DNA of 64,000 nucleotides from Actinomadura oligospora ATCC 43269 (lineage in GTDB: Bacteria; Actinomycetota; Actinomycetes; Streptosporangiales; Streptosporangiaceae): assembly GCF_000518265.1 (NCBI RefSeq), contig NZ_KI912410.1, positions 124,001-188,000 of the forward strand. Direction: 5' to 3'. The first letter of the stretch is position 1, and every line of letters begins with the position of its first letter. The position numbers and the translations under genes are program-made. Positions 7,435 through 16,026 of this stretch are shown here, in pieces. Below the pieces are notes generated by a model. The model was not told where the DNA came from. It ran no database searches and saw nothing but the letters and a program-made list of their open reading frames with translations.

Positions 7435-8720
7435 ACGCCGCCGCCCGGCGGGTGTTCCTGGGTGGGCAGGCGGTGTCGCTGCTGGGGGACGGGCTGGCGG
7501 TGCTGGCCGTGCCGCTGCTGGTGCTGCGGCTGACGCGCGATCCGCTGCTCGCGGGGCTGGCGGCGGCGCCGCGCGGGATCGGGTACCTGCTCGTCGGCGT
7601 CCCGGCGGGCGCGCTCGCCGACCGGTGGGACGCGTGGACGGTCCTGGTCGCGGCGGACGTCGCGCGCGCCGGGGTGTTCGTCGCGCTGCCGGTGATGACC
7701 TGGGCGGACGTGGCGCCGCTGCCCGTCGTCCTCGGCCTGGCCGTCGTCGCCGGGATCGCGACGGTGTTCTTCGACGCGGCGCTCGGCGCGTCCCTCAAGG
7801 ACCTCTTCGCGAACGACGGGCTGCTGCGCGCGAACGCGGTCATGGAGACGTCCGCGCAGCTCGCGGCGGTCGTCGGCCCCGCCGCGGTCGCGTTCCTCGC
7901 GGCGACCGCGGGCCTCGGGACGGCCCTCCTGGCCAACGCCGCGACCTTCACCCTCTCCTGCGCGTCCCTCCTGACCGTCTCCCGCACGCGACCCGAACGC
8001 GCGCGCGCCCGGCCCGGGCACGTGCGCGCCTGGACCAAATGCGTGCGCGTCCGGAGCGAGCGCGTGCAGGTTCCGAGCGAACGCGTGCGTGCTCGGAAGG
8101 AACGGCGGGGGATGTTCCGGGACTTTGTGGAGGGGGTGCGGTTTCTGCGGGGGTGCCGTCCGTTGTTGGCGGTGACGGTGGTGCAGGTGGGGGTGAACCT
8201 GTGCCTCGCTGTGGACACTCTGATCGTCTATCTGGGACGGGTGACGCTGGGTCTGCCCACGCACGCGGTCGCGGCGCTGGTGGCGGCCGAGGGGGTGGGC
8301 GGCGTCGCTGGGGCGATGGTAGCGGGCGCGGTCGCGCGGCGGCTCGGCGCGATGGGCGCGGTGACCGCGGGCGTTGTCGGGGTCGGGACGTCCCTGGCGG
8401 TGATGGGGACGGTCTCGGACGCGTGGGCCCTGATCGCGGCGAACGCCGTCCAGGGGGCGGCGGTGACGCTGGCGAGCGTGGTGAACCGGAGCGCGCGGCA
8501 GGCGTGGATCCCGCGTCCGCTGATGGGACGGGTCACGACGACGATCCGCTCGATGGTCATTGCGGTGACGCCGATCGGCGCGGCGCTGGCGGGCGTGGCG
8601 AGCCGGGCGTCCGGGGACGATCCGCGTCCCGTGTTCGTCGCGGCCGGAACCCTCGCAGCCGGGACGATCCTGATCGGCTGGGCGACCGTCCTGCGCCGCC
8701 TCCCGCCACCACCGTTCTGA
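7431..8720 (+). CDS. MFS transporter
   Basis: A 429-residue, 12-helix major facilitator protein with the MFS loop motif after helix 2 (GVPAGALADRWDAW). It resembles the MFS_3/enterobactin-exporter-like group. The central cytoplasmic loop (about residues 185-225) is unusual: it carries three heptads of Val/Arg/Ser-Glu-Arg type encoded by a 21-bp tandem repeat at 8041-8103. It is coupled to the methyltransferase by a 4-nt overlap. A bidirectional terminator follows. Confidence 0.85.
   Translation: MNAAARRVFLGGQAVSLLGDGLAVLAVPLLVLRLTRDPLLAGLAAAPRGIGYLLVGVPAGALADRWDAWTVLVAADVARAGVFVALPVMTWADVAPLPVVLGLAVVAGIATVFFDAALGASLKDLFANDGLLRANAVMETSAQLAAVVGPAAVAFLAATAGLGTALLANAATFTLSCASLLTVSRTRPERARARPGHVRAWTKCVRVRSERVQVPSERVRARKERRGMFRDFVEGVRFLRGCRPLLAVTVVQVGVNLCLAVDTLIVYLGRVTLGLPTHAVAALVAAEGVGGVAGAMVAGAVARRLGAMGAVTAGVVGVGTSLAVMGTVSDAWALIAANAVQGAAVTLASVVNRSARQAWIPRPLMGRVTTTIRSMVIAVTPIGAALAGVASRASGDDPRPVFVAAGTLAAGTILIGWATVLRRLPPPPF
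8041..8103 (+). repeat. 21-bp tandem repeat inside the MFS gene
   Basis: Three consecutive 21-bp units begin GCGTGCG or GCGTGCAGG and end GAGCGA or AAGGAAC. They encode seven-residue units of the form V-R/Q-x-x-S-E-R. Less exact units extend to the left (about 8000-8040). The repeat is in frame and enlarges the cytoplasmic loop. Confidence 0.7.
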
Positions 8721-8737
8721 TGTCCTGGAGACACAGA

Positions 8738-8769
8738 AACGGCCCGGCCGCCGAGGGGGCCGGGCCGTT
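8738..8769. terminator. Bidirectional terminator
   Basis: A perfect 12-bp stem (8738-8749 with 8758-8769) with an 8-nt loop lies between the convergent MFS and DUF2568 genes. It has an A-rich left flank, which gives a short T-run on the minus strand. Confidence 0.8.
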
Positions 8770-8781
8770 CCGCCGCAGGGG

Positions 8782-9132
8782 TCACTGCTTCCAGGTGAGG
8801 CGCAGGACGGCGTTGACGGCGTAGACGGCCGCGAAGATCAGGGCCGGGGTCAGGGCGGCGGACGCGTAGAGGGCGAGCGCGGCGGTGCCGAACCAGGCGA
8901 TCTCGAAGGCGGCGCGGGCGATGCCGTGCAGGGCGAAGGTGGCGTTCTCGCCGCCGCCCGCCGCGAACAGCCCCCACAGCGTCCCCATCGCGATCGGCGC
9001 GCCGAGTCCGGCGAGGATCCGGACGGCCCAGTTCGAGTCGAGCGTGAAGCCCCAGTAGCCGACGGAGGCCAGCACGCCGAGCTCCAGGAAGAACATCACG
9101 GCCATGTTGGCGCCCTTGGCGATGGCGAGCAT
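8782..9132 (-). CDS. DUF2568 (YrdB-like) membrane protein
   Basis: A 116-residue protein with four predicted membrane segments and the glycine-rich APIAMGTLWGLF stretch plus an AFEIAWF segment typical of DUF2568/YrdB. Function is unknown. ATG 9132 is chosen because GGAGG lies 7 nt before it; the ORF could extend to 9225 but would run through the promoter. It is alone on its strand and has a well-formed promoter carrying two operator palindromes, so it is clearly regulated. Confidence 0.8.
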   Translation of the reverse strand: MLAIAKGANMAVMFFLELGVLASVGYWGFTLDSNWAVRILAGLGAPIAMGTLWGLFAAGGGENATFALHGIARAAFEIAWFGTAALALYASAALTPALIFAAVYAVNAVLRLTWKQ

Positions 9133-9171
9133 GTGCGGACCTCCGACGTCCAGGATGTGCGTTTCGTCCCT

Positions 9172-9221
9172 GCGAGAGCAATGCTCTCGCGAACGACGCT
9201 CACAGTCAAGAGCAGTGCTCT
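9172..9221 (-). promoter_or_regulatory. Promoter of the DUF2568 gene with two operator palindromes
   Basis: On the minus strand TTGACT (9209-9204), a 17-bp spacer and GAGCAT (9186-9181) form a promoter. A perfect 19-bp palindrome GCGAGAGCAATGCTCTCGC covers the -10 (9172-9190). A second palindrome AGAGCAGTGCTCT lies at 9209-9221 beside the -35. Both share AGAGCA-N-TGCTCT, with centres 34 bp apart. This is the form of TetR-type operators, but no regulator gene adjoins. Confidence 0.8.
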
Positions 9222-9233
9222 CCATTCGGCGCG

Positions 9234-9274
9234 AAAAAGCGGCGCCGACGTACGAAACAGCACGTCGGCGCCGC
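9234..9274 (-). terminator. Intrinsic terminator of the EssC-type ATPase gene
   Basis: A perfect 13-bp GC-rich stem (9239-9251 with 9262-9274) with a 10-nt loop is followed on the minus strand by five T residues (9238-9234). It lies 15 nt after the ATPase stop. Confidence 0.9.
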
Positions 9275-9289
9275 AGGCGAAGGAAAGGA

Positions 9290-12200
9290 TCAGCCGTTCA
9301 GGGGCGGCGGCAGGGCCACCTGGATCCGGGTGGTCACGGCCGAGCGGACGAGGAGGCCGCGACCGGCGGGTCCGGACAGCGAGGCGTTGCGCGGCAGGCG
9401 GAGGCCGAACAGGTCGCCGTCGTCCGGCGAGTCGACGGAGAGCAGGACGCCGGAGCGGGAGCGCCGGGCCTCGGCGAGGAAGCCCCGGTAGCCGCGCCCG
9501 AGGTCCTCGGTGGTGCCGCCGAGGACGAGGGCGTGCTCGCCGTCGCGGGCGGTCCGCAGGACGTCGCGCAGCCCGTCGTCCAGGTCGTGCTCGTCGAGGA
9601 GTTCGGCGTCGTCCACGACCACGGCGTAGCGGTGCTCGGAGCCGATCACCTCCTCCAGGTCGTCGATCGTGGAGTCGGCGGTGAGCAGGCCGAGGACGCC
9701 CTGGCGTCCGGCGAGCATGCGCAGCGGGGAGCGTCGCGGCGTCACCAGGACGACCGGGACGAGCCCGCCCGCGACGGCCGGGTCGAGCAGCGACTCGACG
9801 ATCGTGCGCAGCGTGGTGGAGCGGCCCGAGCGGGCCGGTCCGGCGACGACGAAGGCCGGGCCCTCGTTCAGCAGGTCGACACCGGCCGGGGCGAGGGTGT
9901 CGCCGCCGACGCCGACCAGCGACCAGAGCGCGGACGGCGGCAGGAGGTCCGGGTCGAGGTCCAACGCCTCGCGGTAGGTCACGCGCGCCGGAAGCTCGTC
10001 CACGTGCAGCGGACGCCGCCCGCGCGGCAGGCGTCCGTACCGGGTGGACGCGGCGCGCGCGATCTCCTGGAGGGCGGTGACCTGGGCCGTGCCGGACGGG
10101 TCGTCCGCGAGCAGCCCGATCTGCGACTCGCGCGGCGGGACGCCCGGCGCGACGACCTCCAGCACGCGTCCCGGCGGCATGGACGCGGGGATCTGGCGGT
10201 CCTGGAGCCCGGCGTAGCCGTAGTCGTTGGGGTCGGCCATGCGCAGCACCAGCCGCCGGTCGAAGACCGTGGAGACCTGGCCGGTCAGGCCCGTCCGGTC
10301 GCCGGTGAAGACGGCGCGCAGGCCGACCGCCGCGCCCTCGCGCAGGAGCCGCAGCGTCACGTCGATGAGGCGGCCGTAGTCGTAGGCGTCGAACGCGCCG
10401 ACGAATCCCTCCCAGCGGTCGAGCAGCAGGACCATCCAGGGCAGCCGGTCGGCGGCGGCGACGGCCGCGCGCTGCTCGGACAGGGACGCGAAGCCCGCCT
10501 CGGCGAGCAGCTGCTGCCGCCGCGACACCTCCGCGCCGAGCGCGGCCAGCAGCCGTTCGGTGCGGTCGAGCTGGTCGCGGCCGACGACCGCGCCGCAGTG
10601 CGGCAGCGACACCAGCGGCAGCAGCGCGCCCGCGCCGCAGTCGATCGCGTAGAGGTGCGCGTCGAACGGGGAGCAGGCGGCGGCGAGCGACCCGGCGAAC
10701 GTGCGCAGCGCCGTCGACCGCCCGGACCGGGCCGTCCCCGCGAGGTACAGGTGGCCGCCCTTCACCAGGTCGGCGACCAGCGGCTCGCGCGACTGGACGG
10801 ACGGCAGGTCGGTCACCCCGAACGGGATCGCCGGGACGTCCACGACCGAGCCCCCGGCGGCCGTGCGCGGCTCCAGCCGCACCCGCTCGGGCAGCGGGGT
10901 CAGCCACGGCGACGGCTGCCGTTCGATCCCGGCGCGGCGCGCCGCGTCCTCGATCGCCCGGACGAGGACGGCCAGGTCGGTGACCGATTCGCCGGACGCG
11001 TCGTCCAGCGGCTCGCGCGGGCCGGGCAGCGGACGGCCGAGGCCCTGCCAGCCCACGGTGTGCACGTCGGCGCGTCCGGCGGGGGCGCCCGGCGCGGGAC
11101 GCCGTCCGCCGACCCGCGCGGTCTGCACCAGCCTCGGCTCGTCCACGCCGGACCGCACGTAGCAGCGGCCGGGCGTCGCCTTGCCGATCCGCGCGGCCTC
11201 GGGGACGTCGATCACGTCGGTGGACTCGTCCGGGTCGGTGACGCGCAGCGCGATCCGCAGGTTGGTGTTCGCGCGGATGTCCGCCGTCACCACCCCGGCC
11301 GGACGCTGCGTCGCGAGGATCAGGTGGACGCCGAGGGACCGTCCGCGCCGTCCGATGTCCACGAGCCCGGCGACGAACTCGGGCAGCTCGGCGACCATCG
11401 CGGCGAACTCGTCGATGACCAGGACGAGGCGCGGCAGCCCGCCGCCGCCGCCCGCCTGGTAGTCGTCGATGTCCTTCGCGCCCGCCTGGAGGAGGATCTC
11501 CTCGCGCCGCCGCAGCTCCGCCGACAGGGACTCGAGGGCGCGTTCGGTCGCGTGCCCGTCCAGGTCGGTGACCATCCCGACGGTGTGCGGGAGGCGCGCG
11601 CAGTCGGCGAACGCCGCGCCGCCCTTGTAGTCGATCAGGACGAACGTCATCTCGTCCGGGCGGTTCGCGACCGCGAGCGACGCGATCAGCGTCTGGAGCA
11701 GCTCGGACTTGCCCGCGCCGGTCGTCCCGGCGACGAGCCCGTGCGGGCCGTCGTACCGCAGGTCCACGGAGAACGGGCCGTCCGCGCTCAGCCCGATCGG
11801 GACGCGGGTGGCGCGGCCGTCGGTCCGCTGCCAGGACCGCAGGACGGCGCCCGCGTCCGGCTCGGGCATCGCGAGCAGGTCGAGCAGGCGCGCGCTCGCG
11901 GGGAGGGCGTCGTCGGAGTCCTGACGGGACACGTCCCGGACGGGCGCGATCGCGCGTCCGACCCGCTCGGCCCACGCCACCGGCACCCGGTCGGCCAGCA
12001 CCGGGCCGATCGCGTCGAGCCCGTGCCCGCGCAGCCGGACGGCCGGGCCGCCCTCCTCCTCGAACGCCGCCACGACGTTGCACTCCTCGGGGAGCAGCCG
12101 CTCCTCGTCGTCCACGCAGATCGCGTGGATGCCGTACTCCGCGCCGCGCGCGAGCAGCATCGGCATGCCCGGCTGGCGGCGCAGCGCCCGCGCGCCGTCC

Positions 12201-13795
12201 AGGACGACGAGGATGTTGTACGGGATCGCCTCGGGCGGCTTGCCCTGGCCGAAGAAGCTCTGCGCGGCCTGCGCGGCGCGACGCCGCTCGCTCACCCGGA
12301 TCGCGAGCTCGGTAATACGGTGAGCGAGCGATTCCGGATCCGACCCGACCAGGGCCGTGCACTCCTCGCCCTCGCGCGGGCGCGTGTGCGGGATCCACCG
12401 CACCCAGTTCCACTCCTCGCCCGCCTCGGCGTCCGCCGTGAGGACGACGATCGCCAGGTCACGCGGGCTGTGCAGGGCCGCGGCCTGCGCCACCAGCCAG
12501 CGCGCGAGGCCGCGCGAGGCCGTCCGGGGCCCGGTGATGCCGAGCACGCCGATGTCGGGGAGCGGCAGCGCGACCGGGACGAGCCGGGACATCGGCGTCT
12601 CCGGCGTCCCGTCGCCGTCCGCGCCGAGCGCGCCGCCCGCGTCCGGCGCGAGGACGCGTCCCGCGCCGCTCGCCTTCGGGTTCGCGCTGGACGCCAGGCC
12701 GCCGCTGAGGCTGGACGACGGCCGTCCCGGGTGCGGCCCGTCGCTGCGGATCTCGATGAGCGAGGGCAGGTCGGCGAGGCCGACGCGCAGGCGCAGCGCG
12801 TCCGGGTCGGTCATCCGCCGCTCCCAGAGGCGGCGGCGCGGGCCGGTCGCGGTCAGCAGGATCTCGGCCGGGTCGGGTTCGGCGTCGCGGCGCTCGCGCT
12901 CGTCCTCGCGGCGCAGCTCGGCCAGGCGCGCCCCGAACGCTGCGCTCTGCGCCTCGTAGTCGCGCAGCGCCTTCTTGAAGGACTTGCGCCCGTACATCCG
13001 GTCGCCGATCCACTCGCCGACCGCCATCACCGGCCACGCGAGCGCGAACAGCGCCCACCACCACTGGCCCATGCCGAACGCCATGACCAGGCCGAACGCC
13101 GAGAACAGCAGCGCGCCGAACAGCCGCAGCCGCTCCTTCGGGTCACGTTCCGGACGCTTCGGGACGTCGATCCGCCGCTTGCGCACCGCGGGCTTCAGCC
13201 GTGGCGGGCGGTTGAACGCCAGGCCGCCCTCGGCCAGCGGCTCCAGGTGCGTGTCCGGCTGCGCGCTCGCCGTCAGCATCAGGACGCTCGACCCCACGGC
13301 CAGCACGCTCCCGACCGGCCACGCCCGCTTCCCGTCCAGCGCGGCCCCGTCCAGGACGGCCTGCCCGATCGTGTGCGCGGACGGCTCGACCTCGGCGCCG
13401 TCCCGCCCGACCGTGACCCGCAGCGACACCTCGGGGACCGTCGGGTCGTCCAGCGTGAGGTCGGCGCGCCCGCCGGACCCGACCGTGACCGTCCCGAACC
13501 CGAGCCGGTGCACCGGGCCCGCCGACGGCCCGCCGACCACCCGCACCTCGACCAGCCCGGACGGCTCGGCGAGGTCGGTCGCCGCCGCCGTCCTGCGCTC
13601 GACGGCGACGACCGCGCCGTCCCGCAGCTCGCGGGCCGCCGGGGCCTGCGGATCGAGCATCCGGCCGTCCGCCCAGAGCCCGTCGCCCCGCGCCGTGAGC
13701 GCCCGCGCGACCCCGCCGACGGTGGCGCGGTCGTCGACGTCCGCCACGACGTCCCGGGGCCCCTCCTGGGTCAGCGCCGTGAACGAGATCCGCAT
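9290..13795 (-). CDS. EssC/EccC-type FtsK/SpoIIIE ATPase of type VII-like secretion
   Basis: A 1501-residue protein. The N-terminus (about 1-190) looks like a ubiquitin-like plus FHA-like region without export signal. Two membrane segments follow near residues 232-265. Three FtsK/SpoIIIE P-loop domains come next: the first near residue 690 has intact Walker A (GTTGAGKSE) and a DYKGG motif; the second (about 1018) and third (about 1315) have SGRST with Arg in place of the Walker Lys, so probably only the first hydrolyses ATP well. This is the EssC/EccC layout, the motor that exports WXG100 proteins. The start ATG 13795 has GAGGGG upstream; the frame is open further but covers the divergent promoter region. 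Confidence 0.85.
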   Translation of the reverse strand: MRISFTALTQEGPRDVVADVDDRATVGGVARALTARGDGLWADGRMLDPQAPAARELRDGAVVAVERRTAAATDLAEPSGLVEVRVVGGPSAGPVHRLGFGTVTVGSGGRADLTLDDPTVPEVSLRVTVGRDGAEVEPSAHTIGQAVLDGAALDGKRAWPVGSVLAVGSSVLMLTASAQPDTHLEPLAEGGLAFNRPPRLKPAVRKRRIDVPKRPERDPKERLRLFGALLFSAFGLVMAFGMGQWWWALFALAWPVMAVGEWIGDRMYGRKSFKKALRDYEAQSAAFGARLAELRREDERERRDAEPDPAEILLTATGPRRRLWERRMTDPDALRLRVGLADLPSLIEIRSDGPHPGRPSSSLSGGLASSANPKASGAGRVLAPDAGGALGADGDGTPETPMSRLVPVALPLPDIGVLGITGPRTASRGLARWLVAQAAALHSPRDLAIVVLTADAEAGEEWNWVRWIPHTRPREGEECTALVGSDPESLAHRITELAIRVSERRRAAQAAQSFFGQGKPPEAIPYNILVVLDGARALRRQPGMPMLLARGAEYGIHAICVDDEERLLPEECNVVAAFEEEGGPAVRLRGHGLDAIGPVLADRVPVAWAERVGRAIAPVRDVSRQDSDDALPASARLLDLLAMPEPDAGAVLRSWQRTDGRATRVPIGLSADGPFSVDLRYDGPHGLVAGTTGAGKSELLQTLIASLAVANRPDEMTFVLIDYKGGAAFADCARLPHTVGMVTDLDGHATERALESLSAELRRREEILLQAGAKDIDDYQAGGGGGLPRLVLVIDEFAAMVAELPEFVAGLVDIGRRGRSLGVHLILATQRPAGVVTADIRANTNLRIALRVTDPDESTDVIDVPEAARIGKATPGRCYVRSGVDEPRLVQTARVGGRRPAPGAPAGRADVHTVGWQGLGRPLPGPREPLDDASGESVTDLAVLVRAIEDAARRAGIERQPSPWLTPLPERVRLEPRTAAGGSVVDVPAIPFGVTDLPSVQSREPLVADLVKGGHLYLAGTARSGRSTALRTFAGSLAAACSPFDAHLYAIDCGAGALLPLVSLPHCGAVVGRDQLDRTERLLAALGAEVSRRQQLLAEAGFASLSEQRAAVAAADRLPWMVLLLDRWEGFVGAFDAYDYGRLIDVTLRLLREGAAVGLRAVFTGDRTGLTGQVSTVFDRRLVLRMADPNDYGYAGLQDRQIPASMPPGRVLEVVAPGVPPRESQIGLLADDPSGTAQVTALQEIARAASTRYGRLPRGRRPLHVDELPARVTYREALDLDPDLLPPSALWSLVGVGGDTLAPAGVDLLNEGPAFVVAGPARSGRSTTLRTIVESLLDPAVAGGLVPVVLVTPRRSPLRMLAGRQGVLGLLTADSTIDDLEEVIGSEHRYAVVVDDAELLDEHDLDDGLRDVLRTARDGEHALVLGGTTEDLGRGYRGFLAEARRSRSGVLLSVDSPDDGDLFGLRLPRNASLSGPAGRGLLVRSAVTTRIQVALPPPLNG

Positions 13796-14230
13796 CCCAG
13801 CCCCTCTGTCCTGCGCCATTGCACGCGCCGCACACACGCGCACATCGCGCGCGCGTCGACCGGGGCTCACTTTAACGAGAAGGGACGACGCGGACCGGGC
13901 GGGCGCGGCGGTCGCCCTTCCGGAAAAGGGATATCGACGGGATCCGGACGGCGCCCGCCGTTGATCCGGACGCGCCGTTCCACACACTCCGTCAAATTCG
14001 AACATATCGCCCTTATCGGGTGTCCGATTCGGTGGTGTCAGTGACCGGTGTGACCCAGCGTTAACCGTGAAGTGGTCGGCGAAACGGCTGGTCACCCGTG
14101 CTCCTTTGGTCACGTCCCGGGTACGTCCGGCCGAATCCGTTGACGAGGGCGCGTCCGTCCCGCAAGCATGGATCGCCCGACGATTCGGAGATCTCCACAT
14201 CCGAGATTCCGGCGGGCGCGAAAGGAGCAC
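13796..14230. promoter_or_regulatory. Divergent promoter region between the ATPase gene and the tad operon
   Basis: This 435-bp gap is AT-richer than its surroundings, especially 13980-14100. On the plus strand TTGACG (14140-14145), an 18-bp spacer and AAGCAT (14164-14169) form a plausible promoter for the tad operon, about 60 bp before its first start. No single clear promoter was fixed for the leftward ATPase gene, though the AT-rich part is a good place for it. ORFs crossing the region are not credible. Confidence 0.5.
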
Positions 14231-15145
14231 GTGGCTGCCCCCATGAAGAGCGACCAGCGGGCGACGAGCGGACGGGGCGGGCTCACGACGGGCCCGGCGG
14301 CTGGCGGGCTCGGGTCCACCGGGCTCGGCACGGCGGGCGGTCAGCGGCTGCCGAGCGCGCCGCGCGAGCGCAGACCGGCGCTCGCGGCGCTGGCCGTGCT
14401 GCTCGTCCTGGGCGGCGCGCTGGCCAGCGCGTACCTGGTGATGGCGAGCGGGCAGCGCGTCTCGGCGGTCCGGATCGCGCAGCCGGTCGCGGCCGGGCAG
14501 CGGATCCCGCTGTCGGCGCTCCAGGAGGTCCAGGTCGGCGACACCGGCATCGAGTACATCGCCTGGTCCGAGCGCGCCAAGGTCGCCCAGACGTACGCGG
14601 CGGTGCCGCTCGTGCGCGGCGCCCTCCTCACCAACTCCATGGTCAGCCGGACGAACGGCGCCGCGCAGGGACGCATGATCGTCGGCCTGTCGCTGAAGCC
14701 CGGCCAGTTCCCGGCGAAGGGCCTGGAGTCCGGCAAGCACGTCAGCCTGTACGCGGTGAGCGGCGGGAACGGCGGCGGGGCCGCGCGCGCGGGCACGGTC
14801 CTCGCCCCGGACGCGATCGTCATCGGCGTCTCGTCCGGCGGCAGCGGACGGCTCGGCAGCGACGGCCTCAGCCTGGACGTCGCCGTCGCGCCGGGCCAGG
14901 TCGGCGCGGTCACGCAGGCCGCCTCGGGCGGGCTCGTCGCGGTCGCGCTCATCCCGGACGGCACGCAGGCGCAGGGCGGCGGCCAGACACCGGGCGGCGG
15001 GGGCTCCGATGTCCCGCCGTCGCCGAACGGGAACACCCCGTCCGGCAACAACGACACGCCCACCGGGAACGCGCCCTCGGGGAACGCGCCGTCGGGACGT
15101 CCGTCGGACCACACCAAGCGGTCGCCCGGCACGGGCGGGGGCTGA
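14231..15145 (+). CDS. CpaB/RcpC-like SAF-domain protein of the tad locus
   Basis: A 304-residue protein with one membrane segment (about 48-70) and an SAF-type domain after it, seen in the VSAVRIAQPVAAGQRI stretch and the GALLTNSMVS part. CpaB proteins sit in the periplasm or wall and support pilus assembly. The tail from about residue 250 is Gly/Asn/Pro/Ser-rich with repeated TGNAPSG units. The GTG at 14231 has AAAGGAG just upstream (short 3-nt spacing); ATG 14243 is the alternative. It is first in a tightly packed operon of nine or ten genes. Confidence 0.75.
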   Translation: MAAPMKSDQRATSGRGGLTTGPAAGGLGSTGLGTAGGQRLPSAPRERRPALAALAVLLVLGGALASAYLVMASGQRVSAVRIAQPVAAGQRIPLSALQEVQVGDTGIEYIAWSERAKVAQTYAAVPLVRGALLTNSMVSRTNGAAQGRMIVGLSLKPGQFPAKGLESGKHVSLYAVSGGNGGGAARAGTVLAPDAIVIGVSSGGSGRLGSDGLSLDVAVAPGQVGAVTQAASGGLVAVALIPDGTQAQGGGQTPGGGGSDVPPSPNGNTPSGNNDTPTGNAPSGNAPSGRPSDHTKRSPGTGGG

Positions 15146-15147
15146 CC

Positions 15148-16026
15148 GTGGCCCTCATCGCGCTCGCCGCCGACAAGGGGGCCCCGGGCGTCACGACTGC
15201 CGCGGTGGCGCTCGGCGCGGTCTGGCCGCGCCCGGTGCTGGTGGCCGAGTGCGACCAGGCGGGCGGCGACCTGGTGTACCGGCTGCCCGCCGACCCCGCG
15301 ACGTCCGGCGAACCCGGAGCGTCCGGCGGTGCGGGACGGTCCGGCGGGTCCACCATGCTCAACCCGTCGCGCGGCCTGCTCAGCCTCGCCGCGACCGCCC
15401 GCCGCGGCCTGCGCCCCGACCAGATCGCCGAGCACTGCCAGCGGCTCGTCGGCGGTCTGGACGTCCTGGTCGGCATCACCAGCGCCGAGCAGGCGCAGGG
15501 CATGACCTGGCTGTGGAGCCCGCTCGCCCGCGCCTTCCGCGGCCTCGGCGACGTCGACGTCCTCGCCGACTGCGGACGGCTCGGCGCGGGCAGCCCGCTG
15601 AACGACCTGCTGCGCGAGGCCGACATGGTCGTCCTGCTGACCCGCGCCACCCTCGAACAGGTCGCCCACCTGCGAGAACGCGTCACGGCCCTGACCGGCG
15701 AGCTGCGCGGCGGACCGCCGGTCGGCGTCGTCGTCCTCGCCGACCCGCGCGACTTCCGCGCGTCCGTCGCCGAGGTCGACCGCGTCCTCACCGGCACCCG
15801 GCAGCGCCTCGAGGCGCGCGGCGGCGTCCCGTCCGCGCCGGTCTCGGTCCTCGGCGGGCTCGCGCTCGACCCGAAGGGCGCCGAACTGCTGTCCGGCCAG
15901 TGGGGCGGACGGCTCGACCGCACCCTGCTCGTCCGCTCCGCCCGCGAGGTCGCGTCCACCCTGCTGACCAGGGTGAGCAGCGGACCGGCGGGCGCCGAGC
16001 CGATGCCCGCCGGGGGGAGGCGCTGA
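15148..16026 (+). CDS. CpaE/TadZ-like MinD-family ATPase with deviant Walker A
   Basis: A 292-residue protein with the ParA/MinD fold. The P-loop region reads ADKGAPGVTTAAVAL at residues 8-22: the signature first Lys is kept but the second P-loop Lys is replaced by Val, so nucleotide binding may be weak or absent. VLADCGRL near residue 135 takes the Walker B position. CpaE/TadZ proteins place the pilus machine at its site. It starts 2 nt after the CpaB-like stop and its own stop overlaps the CpaF start (TGATG). Confidence 0.75.
   Translation: MALIALAADKGAPGVTTAAVALGAVWPRPVLVAECDQAGGDLVYRLPADPATSGEPGASGGAGRSGGSTMLNPSRGLLSLAATARRGLRPDQIAEHCQRLVGGLDVLVGITSAEQAQGMTWLWSPLARAFRGLGDVDVLADCGRLGAGSPLNDLLREADMVVLLTRATLEQVAHLRERVTALTGELRGGPPVGVVVLADPRDFRASVAEVDRVLTGTRQRLEARGGVPSAPVSVLGGLALDPKGAELLSGQWGGRLDRTLLVRSAREVASTLLTRVSSGPAGAEPMPAGGRR

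Noticed and set aside
9104..14044. A 1646-codon open frame on the plus strand opposite the EssC-type ATPase gene
   Set aside because: It is the antisense shadow of a GC-rich gene: Arg/Gly/Asp/Val-rich, no domain, no ribosome binding site, and it crosses the terminator and promoter regions of other genes.
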